From the NCBI GenBank assembly GCA_015501595.1, contig JADNRX010000008.1, forward strand, positions 62,001-126,000: DNA of 64,000 bases, written 5' to 3'. Both the position numbers and the translations under genes were made by a program. The stretch is from Hymenopellis radicata. Its lineage: Eukaryota; Basidiomycota; Agaricomycetes; Agaricales; Physalacriaceae. The notes below the pieces were generated by a model. It was not told the origin of the DNA, ran no database searches, and worked only from the letters and a program-made list of their open reading frames with translations. How positions within the stretch are numbered: position 1 is the stretch's first letter; every line of letters begins with the position of its first letter. This document shows, piece after piece, positions 46,032 to 58,690 of this stretch.

Positions 46032-49000
46032 TCAAGCCTTCTCAGCTTCAAACAAGATACAAGTTCCGGCGTCTTCGTGGCAGATCTGGACATTGGAGTA
46101 CCCAGTCGCTGTGAGACGCTTCCGCCATTCCTTCTCGTCAATAGTACAGTGCATGCGATCATCGGTGTACCCGAACCATCCCTGGAAGCAGCCCCAAATG
46201 AAGTCGTTCCAGATCGCTCCTGGGCGGGGCGGATTCGAGCTACGCGCGGTGCCGTCGGTATCGACCACGAGGATGCGCCCACCAGGTGCGAGCAGCGAAT
46301 TGAGGTCATGGAGGGTCGCGTTGAGGTCCGGCACAGCGTGGATAACGTTCAAGCCAGTGATTATGTCGTAGTGGCCGAGCTGAAGCCCTTGTTCGCTCGG
46401 CGTTTTCGAGAGGTCATACATCTTCGCGACCATGTTCTTGTAGGTGAAGGATTGCGCCAAGCTGCTGGCCAGCGAGTAAGAGAGATCCGTGACAGTGTAT
46501 TCGACATCAGCGTCGGGCATGTCGCACAAGGCCTCGACGAGGAACTTCGTCAATCCACCGACACCTAGAGATACGCAGTCAGCCGGTTTATCGAAACTAA
46601 AGAAACGAGATGCACACCTGCACCGACTTCCAACACCCTGATAGGACGCTGCTTCCCAAAGTCAGGAGACGAGACAAGCGACTTAAAGGTCTTCGCAGCC
46701 TCTTGGTTCATGCTGGTGAAAACCCTGTTCTCCCGATAGAAGCCGTCAATCATGTCGTCGGAGTACAACGCTCCAACAGCGGCCTAATGTACCAGAAAAA
46801 GCTTAGCGAAAGTTAGACAACATAAGAACTTTCACATACTGCTGGCGATTCCATCACGGACGTGTGCACCTTTGCGATACGATCTGTCGTCTCGAAGTAC
46901 AGAGGGAAGAGCGTCTTGGAGCGTTCGTATTCCTCGTCTGTCCATGTGCTTTGTGACTGTGTTCGGACGAAGTCTTCTGTCGCGTCATACAACCGCTTGC
47001 GACTGATCTGTTGGCGAGTTAATATTTTTTCAGGCCTGATGATGAGGCTCAGCACATACCTCTGATCCCACGCGAGGATGTTGACTAACGGTGTCCGCCA
47101 TGACCCGCAGCGCCATCGTGTCCAGGATTTTGAACATCACCCTGAGATCCTTCATGGCGGGGTTGTGGACCATCGAGGCAAGCTTGTGTTCCGAGTGTGG
47201 CTCGGTCCAGTCGAGCTCGAGACAACGCGAGAAGTCCGACTTCTCAAAGATGTCGAAGTGGCCACATTCATAGAATGAGGTTCGACACTCCCGTTGGCTC
47301 AGAGAAATACCCAAGTCGTTCCAATCCGAGGAAAGGAGTGCGCGTAATCCCCAGTTCGCGACCTGAACGGTCATAGGGGCCCGCACCTTTGCGATCTCCT
47401 CAAGCATGCGGCGTCTCGCAGCCGCCTGACGGGTGTTAGAGTCGGTGGAAGCCCATACAGACCATCCGCCTCCCAACTCAACCACCTGCTTCAGATTCAT
47501 GGCCGTGGTTTTCTGAATCCACTCCCAGGATTCGAGTGCGTTGGTGGCAGAGGGAAGACCTTTTGAGGCCGCTACGAGATTTTCGCCATATAGGCGGCGA
47601 GCGGGTGCCGAGTCTCGACTGCAACACTCTGCGACCATGGACACGCTAGCTTGTCTCCCATATATGGTCAGTTCCTCGAATGTCTTAAAGTCTTTCGTGA
47701 AGCCGTGAACAGGGGAGGTGAAGAGCATCGGGAAGTGGTCGACGAAACTAAGCTGCACGATCTCGTCTTCGTTGGCTTCTAGGAGTTGGGCAAGGCGAAG
47801 CGTAACCATACTTGAGGCAGAGAATCCAGCAATACGATAGGGACCGGCAGGTCGCGCTTCCTTGATCTTCTCAAAGTAGAATTGCGCCAGTGTGTCGACG
47901 GTGTCAAGGGGAGCCTCCGGAGTCGGCTGTATGGCCCAGAGTGGAGTGGTGAACTGCTCTTGAATGGCTCTGAAAGCAGCGATGTCGCCTGCCCCACCGT
48001 GAAGGATGATGAGAGGCGTTCCGCTTCCAATGATCAGCTTCAGGACCGTCTGTCCAGGTTGATGGAACGCGTCCCATGCGAAAGGCCGTTCCGTCGTGCT
48101 TGCTACATGTTCCTCCACCGCTGTGTGCTTCGTGTCTCCCATCTTGGCGACGAGATCATCAAGACTGAGGTCACCCAACAGCTGGATCTGCGTAATGGCA
48201 AGATATGGCTTCAGGGCGGTGGACATTCTGGCGGCAGAAAGAGAGTCAAGCCTGGTGAGTAACAGAATGAGCACAATGAATCAATTGAAAGTAAGGCAGA
48301 GAGCGACTTACCCGTACGACGTGAGGGGAACGTTTTTCTCAAACTCGTCCTCAGAAGCATCGACAAACTTGAGAACAATCTCCTGAAGAACCTGGTACGG
48401 GTCCTCAACCTCTAGATCTTCTTGTGCGGCATCCAATTTCACGAGGTGATTGTAAAGCGGAGACTCGCTGACGGAATTGTAGATGGCATCCCAGTTGAGG
48501 TTGGGCACGTAGATCGAGATGCGTTCATTGGCCATACGCAAAAGACCGTCCTCGAGGCACAGACAGATTTCTGTAGGTCGAAGCATTAAATGGGATCACT
48601 CATGACCAACACAGAGTTCACATACCGTAGCTGTTCATGGTCGATGATTCCCACATCTCCAAATGGGAATTTGCTGAAGTGAACAGATCAAATCCTACGT
48701 TGGAATCGGCAATTCCAGGGGCCATGAAGGACCAGGCGTTTGGATACCGTCCCGTTAGATACTCGATACCAGTGTTCGCACTGATTACAACGATCAGCTT
48801 ACGAGGACGAAACCAGGAATGGAGAGAAAGCTTACCTAGCGTAGTTCGTTTGACCAGCGGCGCCGAAACCAGCCACAGACGAGACTGCGAGTAAGAAATC
48901 AAGTTTCTCGATGGCGACGGCCTTCTCCAGGGCGAAATACGCGTCAGTCTTCGGTTTAAAAGGGATGGGGAAGCTTTCGGCATCTTGCTTCAAGAACAAC

Positions 49001-52000
49001 CGGTCGGACAAGACGGCTGCTGTGAGCATGCAGCCGGCGAGGGGACGATCCAGCGAGCTGATCAACATGGTAAGAGATTCCACTGACGAGGCGTCGCACG
49101 CCTCTAGCCGAAGGTCAAGATCAGGACGGCTCTTGAGGTAGTCGACGGCACCACGCATGGCTCTGTTCTGGGCCCCGGCAAGCCGACTAACACCTTTTCG
49201 GGAGGTAAGAGCGATATGTCGTGCACCTTTCTATTATGATACGACTCTCATTAGCATCAGCAACCTCAAGGAAACATGTTACTCACTCGGTACATCCAGA
49301 TGGCGACTTGGAGTCCCAAAGAGCCTATTCCACCCAGAATAAGATAGAACTTGTCGTCTGCCAAAGCGAGAGTCTGCGAGACATCGAAACTCGACGGGAG
49401 CAATTGCTCAGGTGTGAGCGGGTTGTCGTCCACGTTGACCTTCTGAACGGCACTGGTCAAGTGTGCATTGATTGTTGTCCCAACTAACCAGGGGTTTTGG
49501 GTCACGGCGGTGAGAGCGCCTTGGTCTGCGTCCTCCCAGTTGAAGACAGAAACTCCGTCGATGCGAGGAATAGTACGAGCAGCGGCGGCGGATAGTCCGC
49601 ACATGATAACATCCCCGGGGGACAGACGAGGAAGGATCAGGGGAAGCGAAGGGGAAACCAAAACTGGTTTGACGCCCAGATGCTCTAGGACACGCGCTAC
49701 AGAGGAAGCAAGCTTGCCGGTGTTAAGGACAACGACTTGGATTTCCTGTAAGCTTTTCAGTGGCCTGGAGTCAAGTCGAAGGCCAAGAGCCGCGAAAACC
49801 AACAGCAAGGCGACATTCGCAGATGCTGGCTCGTCAGTGTTCTCGGGGATTTCGGCGATCTGGCCCTCGTGGACGAGGACGAAGTTGGACAGGGCAGACG
49901 GCGCGACGGAAACTACACGAGCCCCGACTTTGAACTGCGATGACCCACTGCGTGCGACTGTCCCAACGACGCCCCGGAGCCCGCCCTCCGCATCGGAAAG
50001 AGACGAGATCTTGATGAGTACCTGATGAGGGCCGGGCAAGGGAAGCGCTGACTGAACGACAGTCTTCGCCTGCTCCACCACCCAGTATTTGTCATGGTCC
50101 AGAGATTCGGGAGCGCGCGGAGCGTAGGAGCGCAGGCGGGGCACCAGCACCACACCCGAGGCATCGAGAGCAACCTCAGACTCCAGGGAAGGGAGGCTAG
50201 AGAGCTGGCGAATGGCAGCAATCTTCGACTCGGCTTTCCAGACGGGATCGAAGAGCACCAAGCGGATCTCAACAGCTACGAGTTCACGCATAATCGAGCG
50301 AGCAAATCCGGTGGCAACAGCGCCATTGAAAGATCCTGAGGTTGCTTCAATCCAGACCGTGGAATGGCTCGCGCCTGATGACATGGAAGCAAGCACAGTC
50401 TTTTGGAGCTCCAACGCACGTGAGAGCTCGAAGGTGAAGATGACCGGTTCTTCGGTGTTGGAAGAAGACTCTTTGGTTGAAGATATGAGAGGCAGAGATG
50501 GTTTCTGCGCCTGCAGCGTCAAGAACAAAGAGTTTTCGACGTCCTGCGCGACGTCAGCAACGCGGAAGTTAGCGCGCGCCAGCTGGTCATTCCAGTCCGA
50601 TCGAGACCACCGATTATGCTGCTTTCCGGAGCGTAGACCTTGCCAACGTCCTTGCGGGGAAAAGACCTGATCTACCCATTTCCCACCAGAAGCTGCGGGA
50701 GCCCCGTTGACTTCAAGCGCGACGATAAAGCCACCAGGGACGAGGAGCCTGTTCAAATAATCCAACGACTGCTTGAGGTCCGCTGCAAAACCGAGCATGT
50801 GAGTCTCGATGATGATATCGTAGGTGGACGGCGAGAGGCCAGTCTGTTTCGACACGGCGTCAATGTTGAAGGAGGCGGTCCGCAGATCAGGCGAAGCGTG
50901 CTCGTGTCCACACGCAGTATAATCCACCCTCAGAGTAGGATATTCCGAAGCAAGAGCGGTGAGCAGTTTATACAAGGATCCAGTGGCTAACAACCTGACA
51001 TCAGCATTGGAATATCATGACATGGCAACATTTAAACTCACCATCACCGATCTCGAGAATACGCAGAACCTGTTTTCCGGAATTCGCAGCGTGACCTAGG
51101 ATCTGGCGAACCGCCGTCACGCTGGCATCCAGCGAGGTTGAGAACAGACCCAGAATTGAGGACGATTTGAGCTATAAATGTGTCGTCAGCTATGCTCGGT
51201 GTGGCGAAATCTAGCGCTGAACTCACCTCGGGCGCATCCAAGGCGATGGAGTGCACAATTTCTTTGAAGACTTTATGATCGTCTCCTGATGTCACGACTA
51301 AGGACTTCCCAATAGCGGAACCATTGGCGTCCCCGTTGGCATGACCGTTAGCATGGCCATTTTCGGATACCGGCGCTGCCTTCTCGTCGACGAGAGCGTC
51401 CAGGAAAGCATAGTCTTGCTGTTTCGGAAGAGGCAGGGGGAGCTTGGCGGCAGGCATGCCAAGTGGTTGGTAGATATACTCGTAACTTGTATCTGGCCGT
51501 GTAGGAACCGCGCCAGTCCAATGTTTCGACCTATAGATCGTGTGAGGGACACCTGCTTAAACGATTCAAAGCACTCACAAGACACAATTGATTAACGTTA
51601 CGAGTCGTTCTCCTTGCTCGTTAACAATGAAGGCGTCGCAGGCGATAGACTCTGAACAATTGTTGAGGGTTCAAAATTCCAGAACTCGAGTTGCACCAAC
51701 GTACCGGGCGTCCAGTCGTGGGGAACCACATAAGAATACAGCGTCTCAGGTATTCCCTTCTCGATCGCACGGTCATAAAGAATTACACGACCGATGTGCG
51801 AGGGCAAGTAGTAGACACTTTTGTCAGCATTTCCGGTGAAGACAGGATGCAGAATGCCGTGAATACATGAATCTAGAACCGACGGATGGAAGACGTAGTT
51901 GTAATGCCTGGTTGTACATTAGACGCTGCTGCGAGTGAGCAAGGAAAAAAAAAAACTTACTCAGTAAGCTCTGGGGCATTGCCGCGAACCTGGAAAAGAA

Positions 52001-55000
52001 TCTCATGGTCGCCTTCAAGACACGCTTCAATCCGACGATAAAGCGGACCAAATGCCGCAGTAGAATTGAGGACAGCGTAAAGGTCTGAAGTCATGCGAAC
52101 AGTGAGATCATCGAGTTGTGAATGAGAATGAAACATAATCACTGGTAATGTCCGCAGGCGTGCAGCGCGCGCGAATAGCATCCAGGTCAATAGGACCGAG
52201 GTCCTTGTCCATAACCTCCTTCGTCATGAAGCCAGTAGCATGAAGTCGAGGCTGGTAAATACTATCAGTAACAAATCGACCAGTGGCGCAAGTCGTCTCA
52301 CGTTTCGACCGCCCGAAGAGGATACAATGCTCCACGCGTGACCGTCTAATTTGACGTCCACATTCAAGACTTTCTCTGGCAGGAGGGGCAGCAGACTGCG
52401 TAGCTCGATGTCCCAGATAGTACGAGCACCCTCCTCGAAAATCTACGAGGAAGGGTTAAGAACAGTCAAACAGTATTGCTGAACTAAGGGTCTTACCATT
52501 TCGAAGAAACCAGTGGCTGGTAAAATTGGTTCGCCTTTAATGACGTGCTCAGCAAGGTCAGGATGCGTCATCGCGTTCAATGCGAAGGAATCATGGTTGA
52601 GAGGTCCTTTGCGAGTGCGCTTCTGTTTGATCGCCAGTTGAGAGTTCTCAGAATAGAACGGCATCGGTTTCGGTGCCAGAGGATACGCAGGAAGGGGCTT
52701 CGATATCTCGAGAGAGTCGGTGGCGTTGACAGCATGGAAGTCGATGGTGTTGACGCCGAGAGTGGACAGGTTTCCGATGGTCGAAAGCAAGTCGGCAATT
52801 TCGTTAAATTCCGTCACGTTCTTGGTACGGCGCATGGGGCAGATGACTTTGTCGGCCTTGGCTCCCATTCCCGAGACGTAGGAAGAGAGAGCGGGATGCG
52901 GACCGATTTCGACGAAGATGGCATCGGGCATCTCCTCAACGACAGAAACCACAGTTTGTTCAAATTTGACCGGTACACCTGAAGCATTTGGATGTCAATA
53001 AATCGATTGTCTTCGAGTCAGAAACAAGGTCACTTACGACCGTTATTCCACATGTATTCAGGTGTGAACGCCGACTCCCATCGGGCGCCGGTCTGCGTAG
53101 AGTAGGTCGGGACGACGGGGACATGAGAGCCAGGATGACGCGAGAAGGCAATCTCCATCTCCTCGACATAGCGCGTTTTACACGGGTCGAGAAGACTGCA
53201 GTGTCCCGGAACGCGAGCCTTGATTTTACGAGCGAAGAAGCCGCGCTTCTGAGCGATGGCGATAGCTTCATCGAGCATAGCATGAGTCCCAGAGATGGTA
53301 ACAGCCTCTGGGGCATTGTAACACCCGAGCTCGAGAACATCGTCAGGACCCGCCTCTTGCAAAACGCCCCGGATAATTTCGCGAGCGACTGATGGGATGC
53401 AGGACACTGCGGCCATACCGCCGGTTCCTTCAACAATCGACATTGCCTGTGAGCGGCGGATCGCGATCTCCATAGCTAGTTCCTGGGTAAGAGCTCCTGA
53501 TGCATACGACATCGCGGCCTCTCCAGCAGAATGCCCAAAGACCATGTTGGGACGAATGCCGAAAGCCGCGAAAAGGTCTACGAGCGCCATTTGAATCATT
53601 GCAATACTGGGTACAGTCAGGGCGACCGGCCAGGTATCGGGGAGCGCCTCCTTGGGCCTGGCGTCTCCAAAGAAGCCAAGATCCTTGACGATGGAGGTTC
53701 CGGTCACCTCGACGTGAACCTTGTCCATCCGAAGAATGCTGTCCCTAAACGCAGGATAAATCTTAAAGAGTTGGCGTCCCACTAAGGCAAGCACGTCAGA
53801 AGTTCTCGTTGTAACTAGTAAGTAATGACGTACTTTCAATGTGCTGGGGTCCTTGGCCTGAGAAGACGAAGACAAGTGGTGGCGGTGTTCGCGCAACAAA
53901 GCGCGGCGCAGAGAACACAAACGGTCTATCAGAGGAGCTCACGGCGGCGGTGCGCCAAGTGAGTTGCCTCGCGCGTCTTCCGTAGACGGTGGAAAGGACA
54001 GGAAGCTCGTCTGGGATTTCGGAAGCGAGCTTGGACAGATCTGTCGCGATGGTGGTGGCACTGCGCGGAGAAAGACCCGCTGCAACGAGCAACACTGGCA
54101 TCCCGTTGGGAATCACAGTAGGTTGATGCGACTGATTATGAGACATGTTAAGCCTTGTCAAACAGCGAGAATGAGAACACAAATAAGTACCTTGGTAGGA
54201 GGGCTTTCAACGATCACGTGCCCATTCGCGCCCAAGAGCCCGGATGCATTACTGAAAAAAGAATTAGACGCGTCGGACAACAGGGGTACGATAACGTACA
54301 TCGAGACTAGCTTCTTTCCGGAGGCATTGCGAGTAGTGAATTCTTCAACCTGGGTGGGAGCACGCATGTTGTACTCCTCCCAGTGAATGGCCGGGTTCGG
54401 AATCTTATAGTTGGCCTGAGGTGGTATGGTGTTTGTAGCAAACATGGAGAGGACCTTGGAGAACGACGACAAGAACGACGTGATCTCCGTGTGGCTATGG
54501 GAAGAATGTAATTAAGTATATGGTTCTTTATCGATACAGGTATTTCTCACCCAATGTTTCCTTTAACACTACCAATGAGCAGCTCGGAATCCCTCTTGAA
54601 ATAATTGCCGACCCAGTTGGCCTCTAGCGGGTCACCGACGGATGTTCCTGTGGCGTGACACTCGACGAAATCTACCTCTGTTGGTGATCGACCGATCCCC
54701 TTGTACGCATTGAGCATCGCTGCAGCTTGAGACTCGGCGATGGGGGTTTTCACTGGGCCCGCAGAACCTGTTGAATAGAATGAGATTTAGATACAGGTCA
54801 CCCGAATAATGGTTACAACGACGAACCCGTAGAGTTGACGGCCGTGTTCAACACCTGTATCAGAGATGAATACTTTGCACTCGATGAAAGAGACCTCGGT
54901 ACTTACGGTGCCGTAGATCTTATCACCGTCGCGAATGGCATCCTCGAGTAACTTGACCACAAGCACGACGACAGCTTCTCCGCGCCCGAACCTGGCAATG

Positions 55001-55971
55001 TTGATGCTAATGAGGAATCGATGAAAAGCGACTCGGGAGATACGTACCCGTCCGCAGAAACATCGAAAGGTATACACTTCCCACCAGGAGACAATATGGA
55101 CAGTTGACTGTAGAAGATCCAATCCAGAAATCTACGCGACGAAACGGATAAGCTGCGCTCATTCTGTGTCAAGGCTAGATTACCTATGATTGATTTGACT
55201 GCCGCCGATCACTGCAGCCTCGCAATCGCCTGCGCGCAACGCTTGGACGCCAAGGTGGAGAGCCATCAACGTGGAGCTGCATGCAGTGTCGACGGGAATC
55301 GATGGCCCCAACAAATCTAGCGAATAGGAAATCCGATTGGCGACAGCCGCCGCACCTCCCCCAAAACCATCCCGGACGTCGAATTCATCCTGTTGAACAC
55401 AATCGGCAGACATCCAAGAGATAAGGTGATATACTAACCGCGTCGGCCGCGCTCAAGAGATCGAATGCGACGGCGGAAGTGTACGCGCCGACGTTCTGGG
55501 AACGACAGTGGATCCCCGAATCGAGCAGCGCGAGGAAGGCGTGTTCGACAAGTTTCCGCGTGCCTACACCCATGGTGACGGCATCTTTCGCAGAGATTCC
55601 GAACTCAAAGTGGTCAAACAGGTGGGCGTTCTTGAGGAAACACGCCTTCTCTGGCAAAATTTGGCCAAGATGAGAACCTTGCCATCTGTTGAAATGATGC
55701 GGTGTTGAACAGCATAATCAGAGACGGGTGAATGCAAACACGCACCCGTCGATGTTGAATCTCTCCTTTGGAATGCGCTCGTACGCGTCTTGTCCTGTAA
55801 GTAAGAAGTCGAAGAAGGATTGGTGGTCGAAGTTGGTCTCGGACAGGGTGCCAGATGGAAACTCTGCAGAGATCCCAACCTGTGCGCGTTTATCAGACGG
55901 TTCAAACTATGAAGAAGAACGTTAGAGCGTACCACAGCTACTGGCTTTGGGTTTTGGGAAGGTTGCGACAT
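46032..55971 (-). CDS. stpks1: highly reducing PKS with C-terminal hydrolase and methyltransferase (strobilurin-type)
   Basis: An iterative type I PKS of roughly 2,900 residues over about 20 introns; ATG at 55971, TGA at 46032-46034. Domains in order: KS (55.93-54.4 kb; active-site Cys codon 55279-55281 in VDTACSSTLMALHLG, HATGT, GNIGH across an intron); AT (54.1-52.8 kb; FSGQGPQH, GHSAGE); DH (52.6-51.6 kb; HVIKGEPILP and HPSVLDSC); internal methyltransferase (51.3-50.5 kb; ILEIGDATGSLYKLL); degenerate ER (about 50.1-49.65 kb; no intact NADPH loop); KR (49.4-48.65 kb; GGIGSLG, NYASAN); ACP (48.37-48.19 kb; GLDSLSAAR with the phosphopantetheine Ser); alpha/beta hydrolase (48.1-47.2 kb; HGGAGDIAAF, GFSAS); C-methyltransferase (47.05-46.03 kb; VLEVGAGVGGLTKFL). 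A hydrolase plus methyltransferase after the ACP is the rare hallmark reported for the strobilurin synthase, which extends benzoyl-CoA to prestrobilurin A. No frame breaks were seen. The symbol is by resemblance. Confidence 0.93.
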
Positions 55972-56348
55972 GGTTTCTCGTCGTTCAATGATGGGACGAG
56001 TCTTTAAGAGGCGCGTGATGGTTCGTCGGACGTCGCGTAGTTATGTAGACCAAGCGGTTCGTTTCGATATCGATTATCTGCTTGATGAATAATGGAAATG
56101 CTTGGGGGGTACGTTTATGAAACCTCTGTGACCGTCGCCGTCGGACGTCCTGACCCAGACCTACCGGAGCAAGCCTGGGTGAGGCCAGAGTTTCAACTCT
56201 TCCCCTTGGATATATCGAAATTCCTCATACGGCGCTGGAATGGAAGAATGTGCGAGGAGCCGCAGTGCCCACATTGTTTAGCGAAAAGGCATCTTTGATG
56301 GTACATCACGGATTGACGTGATCGTGACTGTAACGGTCGCACTAACCC

Positions 56349-56366
56349 CAGGCGCCGGAGCGCCTG
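56349..56366. repeat. palindrome in PKS/methyltransferase promoter region
   Basis: CAGGCGC, four bases, GCGCCTG: perfect 7-bp arms. It could bind a dimeric regulator; no known site is claimed. Confidence 0.6.
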
Positions 56367-56394
56367 ACTACGCGGCCGCAATACCCTCCGATTA

Positions 56395-56417
56395 CCTCCA
56401 TGGACTCATCATGGAGG
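56395..56417. repeat. second palindrome in PKS/methyltransferase promoter region
   Basis: CCTCCATG, seven bases (GACTCAT), CATGGAGG: perfect 8-bp arms, 28 bp from the previous palindrome. Confidence 0.6.
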
Positions 56418-57051
56418 CAATCTTTGATAGATGGTAATCAAGATTAGATCTCGGTGGATGTGAAGCGCTAATCAATCGGCGATCGTCACAATTGTCAGTC
56501 TAGTAGTAGATCCTAAGTATGCCTCACAAGTCAAAGTCAAAATGAAATGCCTTGAAACTGCACTAAAACTGTAAGTTTAGTTCTCTCCTCAGTCAAAAAT
56601 CGTGTCAAGGCGATTAATTGGATATTACAGGCTATTTCTGCAATATTTCGGTGGAAAATAAAGATCAACACGAGAGACCGCAATGATATCTCGGCGGATT
56701 TTACAATTCGCGTCGCGTTCAAGAGGGACGCGTCGAAATACTTTACCCATCGCGGCTCGCCGTATCACCGCTGAGGACAACATTGACCCAGTAACTCGCG
56801 GATCATCGGATCAGCTCGCAGTTTCAACCAAGTTTCAACGCACCATTTCAACTTTCCTGTCCTTATGGTCAGCAAAGCGTCAACGCGATGCATTCAGGGT
56901 TAGCTTAAGTGGTTCGTGGCGTGACATAGTCACGTAGAGATCCCCAGATTTCGAACACCAACGGGCGATGCACGTGCTACACGGAGTGCCCACATGTAAA
57001 TTAGCATCTATTACAATCTTCAATCTACGGCCCATCCTCCTCCTGCTCAAC

Positions 57052-58279
57052 ATGGCTTCTCCCAACGCGCAGACTCCCTACGCTTTAGTGGTAAGCTTAA
57101 TACTCATAGCGTGTTTCCTGTGAGCTTACGAGTACAGGCCACCGATGCCGAATGGGACAGGTATGTTCATGCCGCGTTTCAAGAGAGCATCGACACATTC
57201 TAAGGGATGCTGCTAGGCTCGACGCCCAGCACAATGGAATCGCCAAGTATCTTAACCAGAAGCTAGCACCCGTTGACTTAGGTCAACCCAAGAAGATCCT
57301 TGAAATCGGGTATGAGCTCATTCTGTATTTCTCGCCGTGTCGTTCAAGTTGACCTTTGCCTGCAGATCGGGCTCAGGAGCATGGTGAGCCTTAGTCTCGA
57401 TGTACCTGCATTGCGATTGACTACTTGATTAACAGGGCTATTCAAGCCGCTAAGCTGTACCCTGACGCCGACGTTCTCGCTGTCGATATGAATCCACTCC
57501 CCGCGAGGTAGATTGCTCCCCACCCGAACCCGCCGACCCACCTGACGAACCGAGTCATTAGGCCCTTACCTTCCAACATCCGTTTCCAGCAAGTTAACGT
57601 GTTGGAGCCCTTCCCATTCCCACCGGGAAGCTTTGACGTTGTTCATATCCGCTTCGTACTCTGTCACGTAAGTCTTTTTCACAAACTTCTTCTGTCGAGA
57701 CGTCCAACTGACCCACTCTCGTCTTCTCTAGCTACCCCATGGACACACGCTACTTCCCCGCATCATCGAACTTGTTGCTCCCGGCGGTTGGCTTCTCGTC
57801 GATGACATCGACTTCCTTCACGCCTTCGAAGGTTTAGAAAAGGCACCGGGAGTAAGAAGCGGCTTCGCCGGGCTAATTAAATCCATGGAGTCGCACAGCG
57901 GGGATCCACATTTTGGCAAGACCCTCAGCTCATCTCTTGAAAGTTCGACCGCGTTGAGCGAGGTCAACGTCCAAAAGGTAGAGTTGCCGATAAATCCGAC
58001 GCCCAAAGGCACGTATCCCTTCGCGTTGAAGCTCGTTAGACCATTCGCTGATGTTCTCATTTAAACGCGACAGATCCTGATTTGGCGTCTCTAAGCCGCA
58101 CGATGAGGCAGGCATTCATGAATGCCGTCGGCGCGGAGAAACTGAATCCCGAGACGGTCACGCAAGGGGGACTGACTAGAGAGGTGCAACAGGCATTTCT
58201 CAACGAGATGGGCGGTGACGCGGATGACTGGTCGTATTCAGTCCACTTGTATTTCTCATGGTCGCAGAAGCGTGTTTGA
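57052..58279 (+). CDS. SAM-dependent methyltransferase of the polyketide cluster
   Basis: A class I small-molecule methyltransferase. The start at 57052 gives MASPNAQTPYALV; exon 1 ends at 57090, and a 23-nt exon (57138-57160, ATDAEWDR) follows. The SAM-binding motif I is ILEIGSGSGAWAIQAAKLYP with the acidic motif II VLAVDMNPLPAR, then VNVLEPFPFPPGSFDVVHIR with FVLCH and the post-motif GGWLLVDDIDF. The last intron (58009-58073) must use a GC donor (AAAG|gcacgt) for the frame to continue into DPDLASLSRTMRQAF and end YFSWSQKRV with TGA at 58277-58279. About 300 residues, the usual size. In the strobilurin pathway two stand-alone methyltransferases (Str2, Str3) methylate the carboxyl and enol oxygens of the toxophore; this gene is a good candidate for one of them, but I cannot tell which. 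It is convergent with PAL and divergent from the PKS. Confidence 0.85.
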
Positions 58280-58690
58280 ATTCGTGTAGATAGACCAGTG
58301 TAATTAAATTGTTGCTCCTGTGCCGTTGCCTTCAAGCCCGAGCATCGATATTCCTTCTCACTACTAGTATGAACACGTTGGCGCCATCGCCTCACTTAAT
58401 TTGAAGCTTGCGCATTGATTGGCATGGACTCCATGCCCAAAGTGATCTTACGCAGAAATCTTGTAGTTGGGGGAAACCTGTAAAACGAAGACATCCTCAG
58501 CAATTTGAACCATTTGCCCAGTGTAATCATGCAGAGTTCAATGGAGCGAAGGCAGCGAACTTCATCTTCTATGTAACGTACAAAAATAACAATGAAACTA
58601 TGACTTTCCGCCAACCTGAGTGATATATTTAATACAACCAACTGGTCATCTAGCCTGACGTCTATCCACCACATCTTCCCCAGTGGTATA
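58280..58690. other. convergent 3' intergenic region
   Basis: About 410 bases between the stop codons of the methyltransferase (+) and PAL (-). AT-rich UTR-like sequence; no gene seen. Confidence 0.45.

Larger units (their letters stand above)
55972..57051. promoter_or_regulatory. divergent promoter region between PKS and methyltransferase
   Basis: About 1.1 kb separating two divergently transcribed cluster genes. It holds the word CGTCGGACGTC twice (56024-56034, 56139-56149), two palindromes (56349-56366 and 56395-56417) and a CACGTG E-box-like site at 56971-56976. The word CATGTAAATTA (56993-57003), 49 bp before the methyltransferase ATG, also occurs beside the PAL gene (61382-61392). Candidate sites for co-regulation only. 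Confidence 0.4.
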
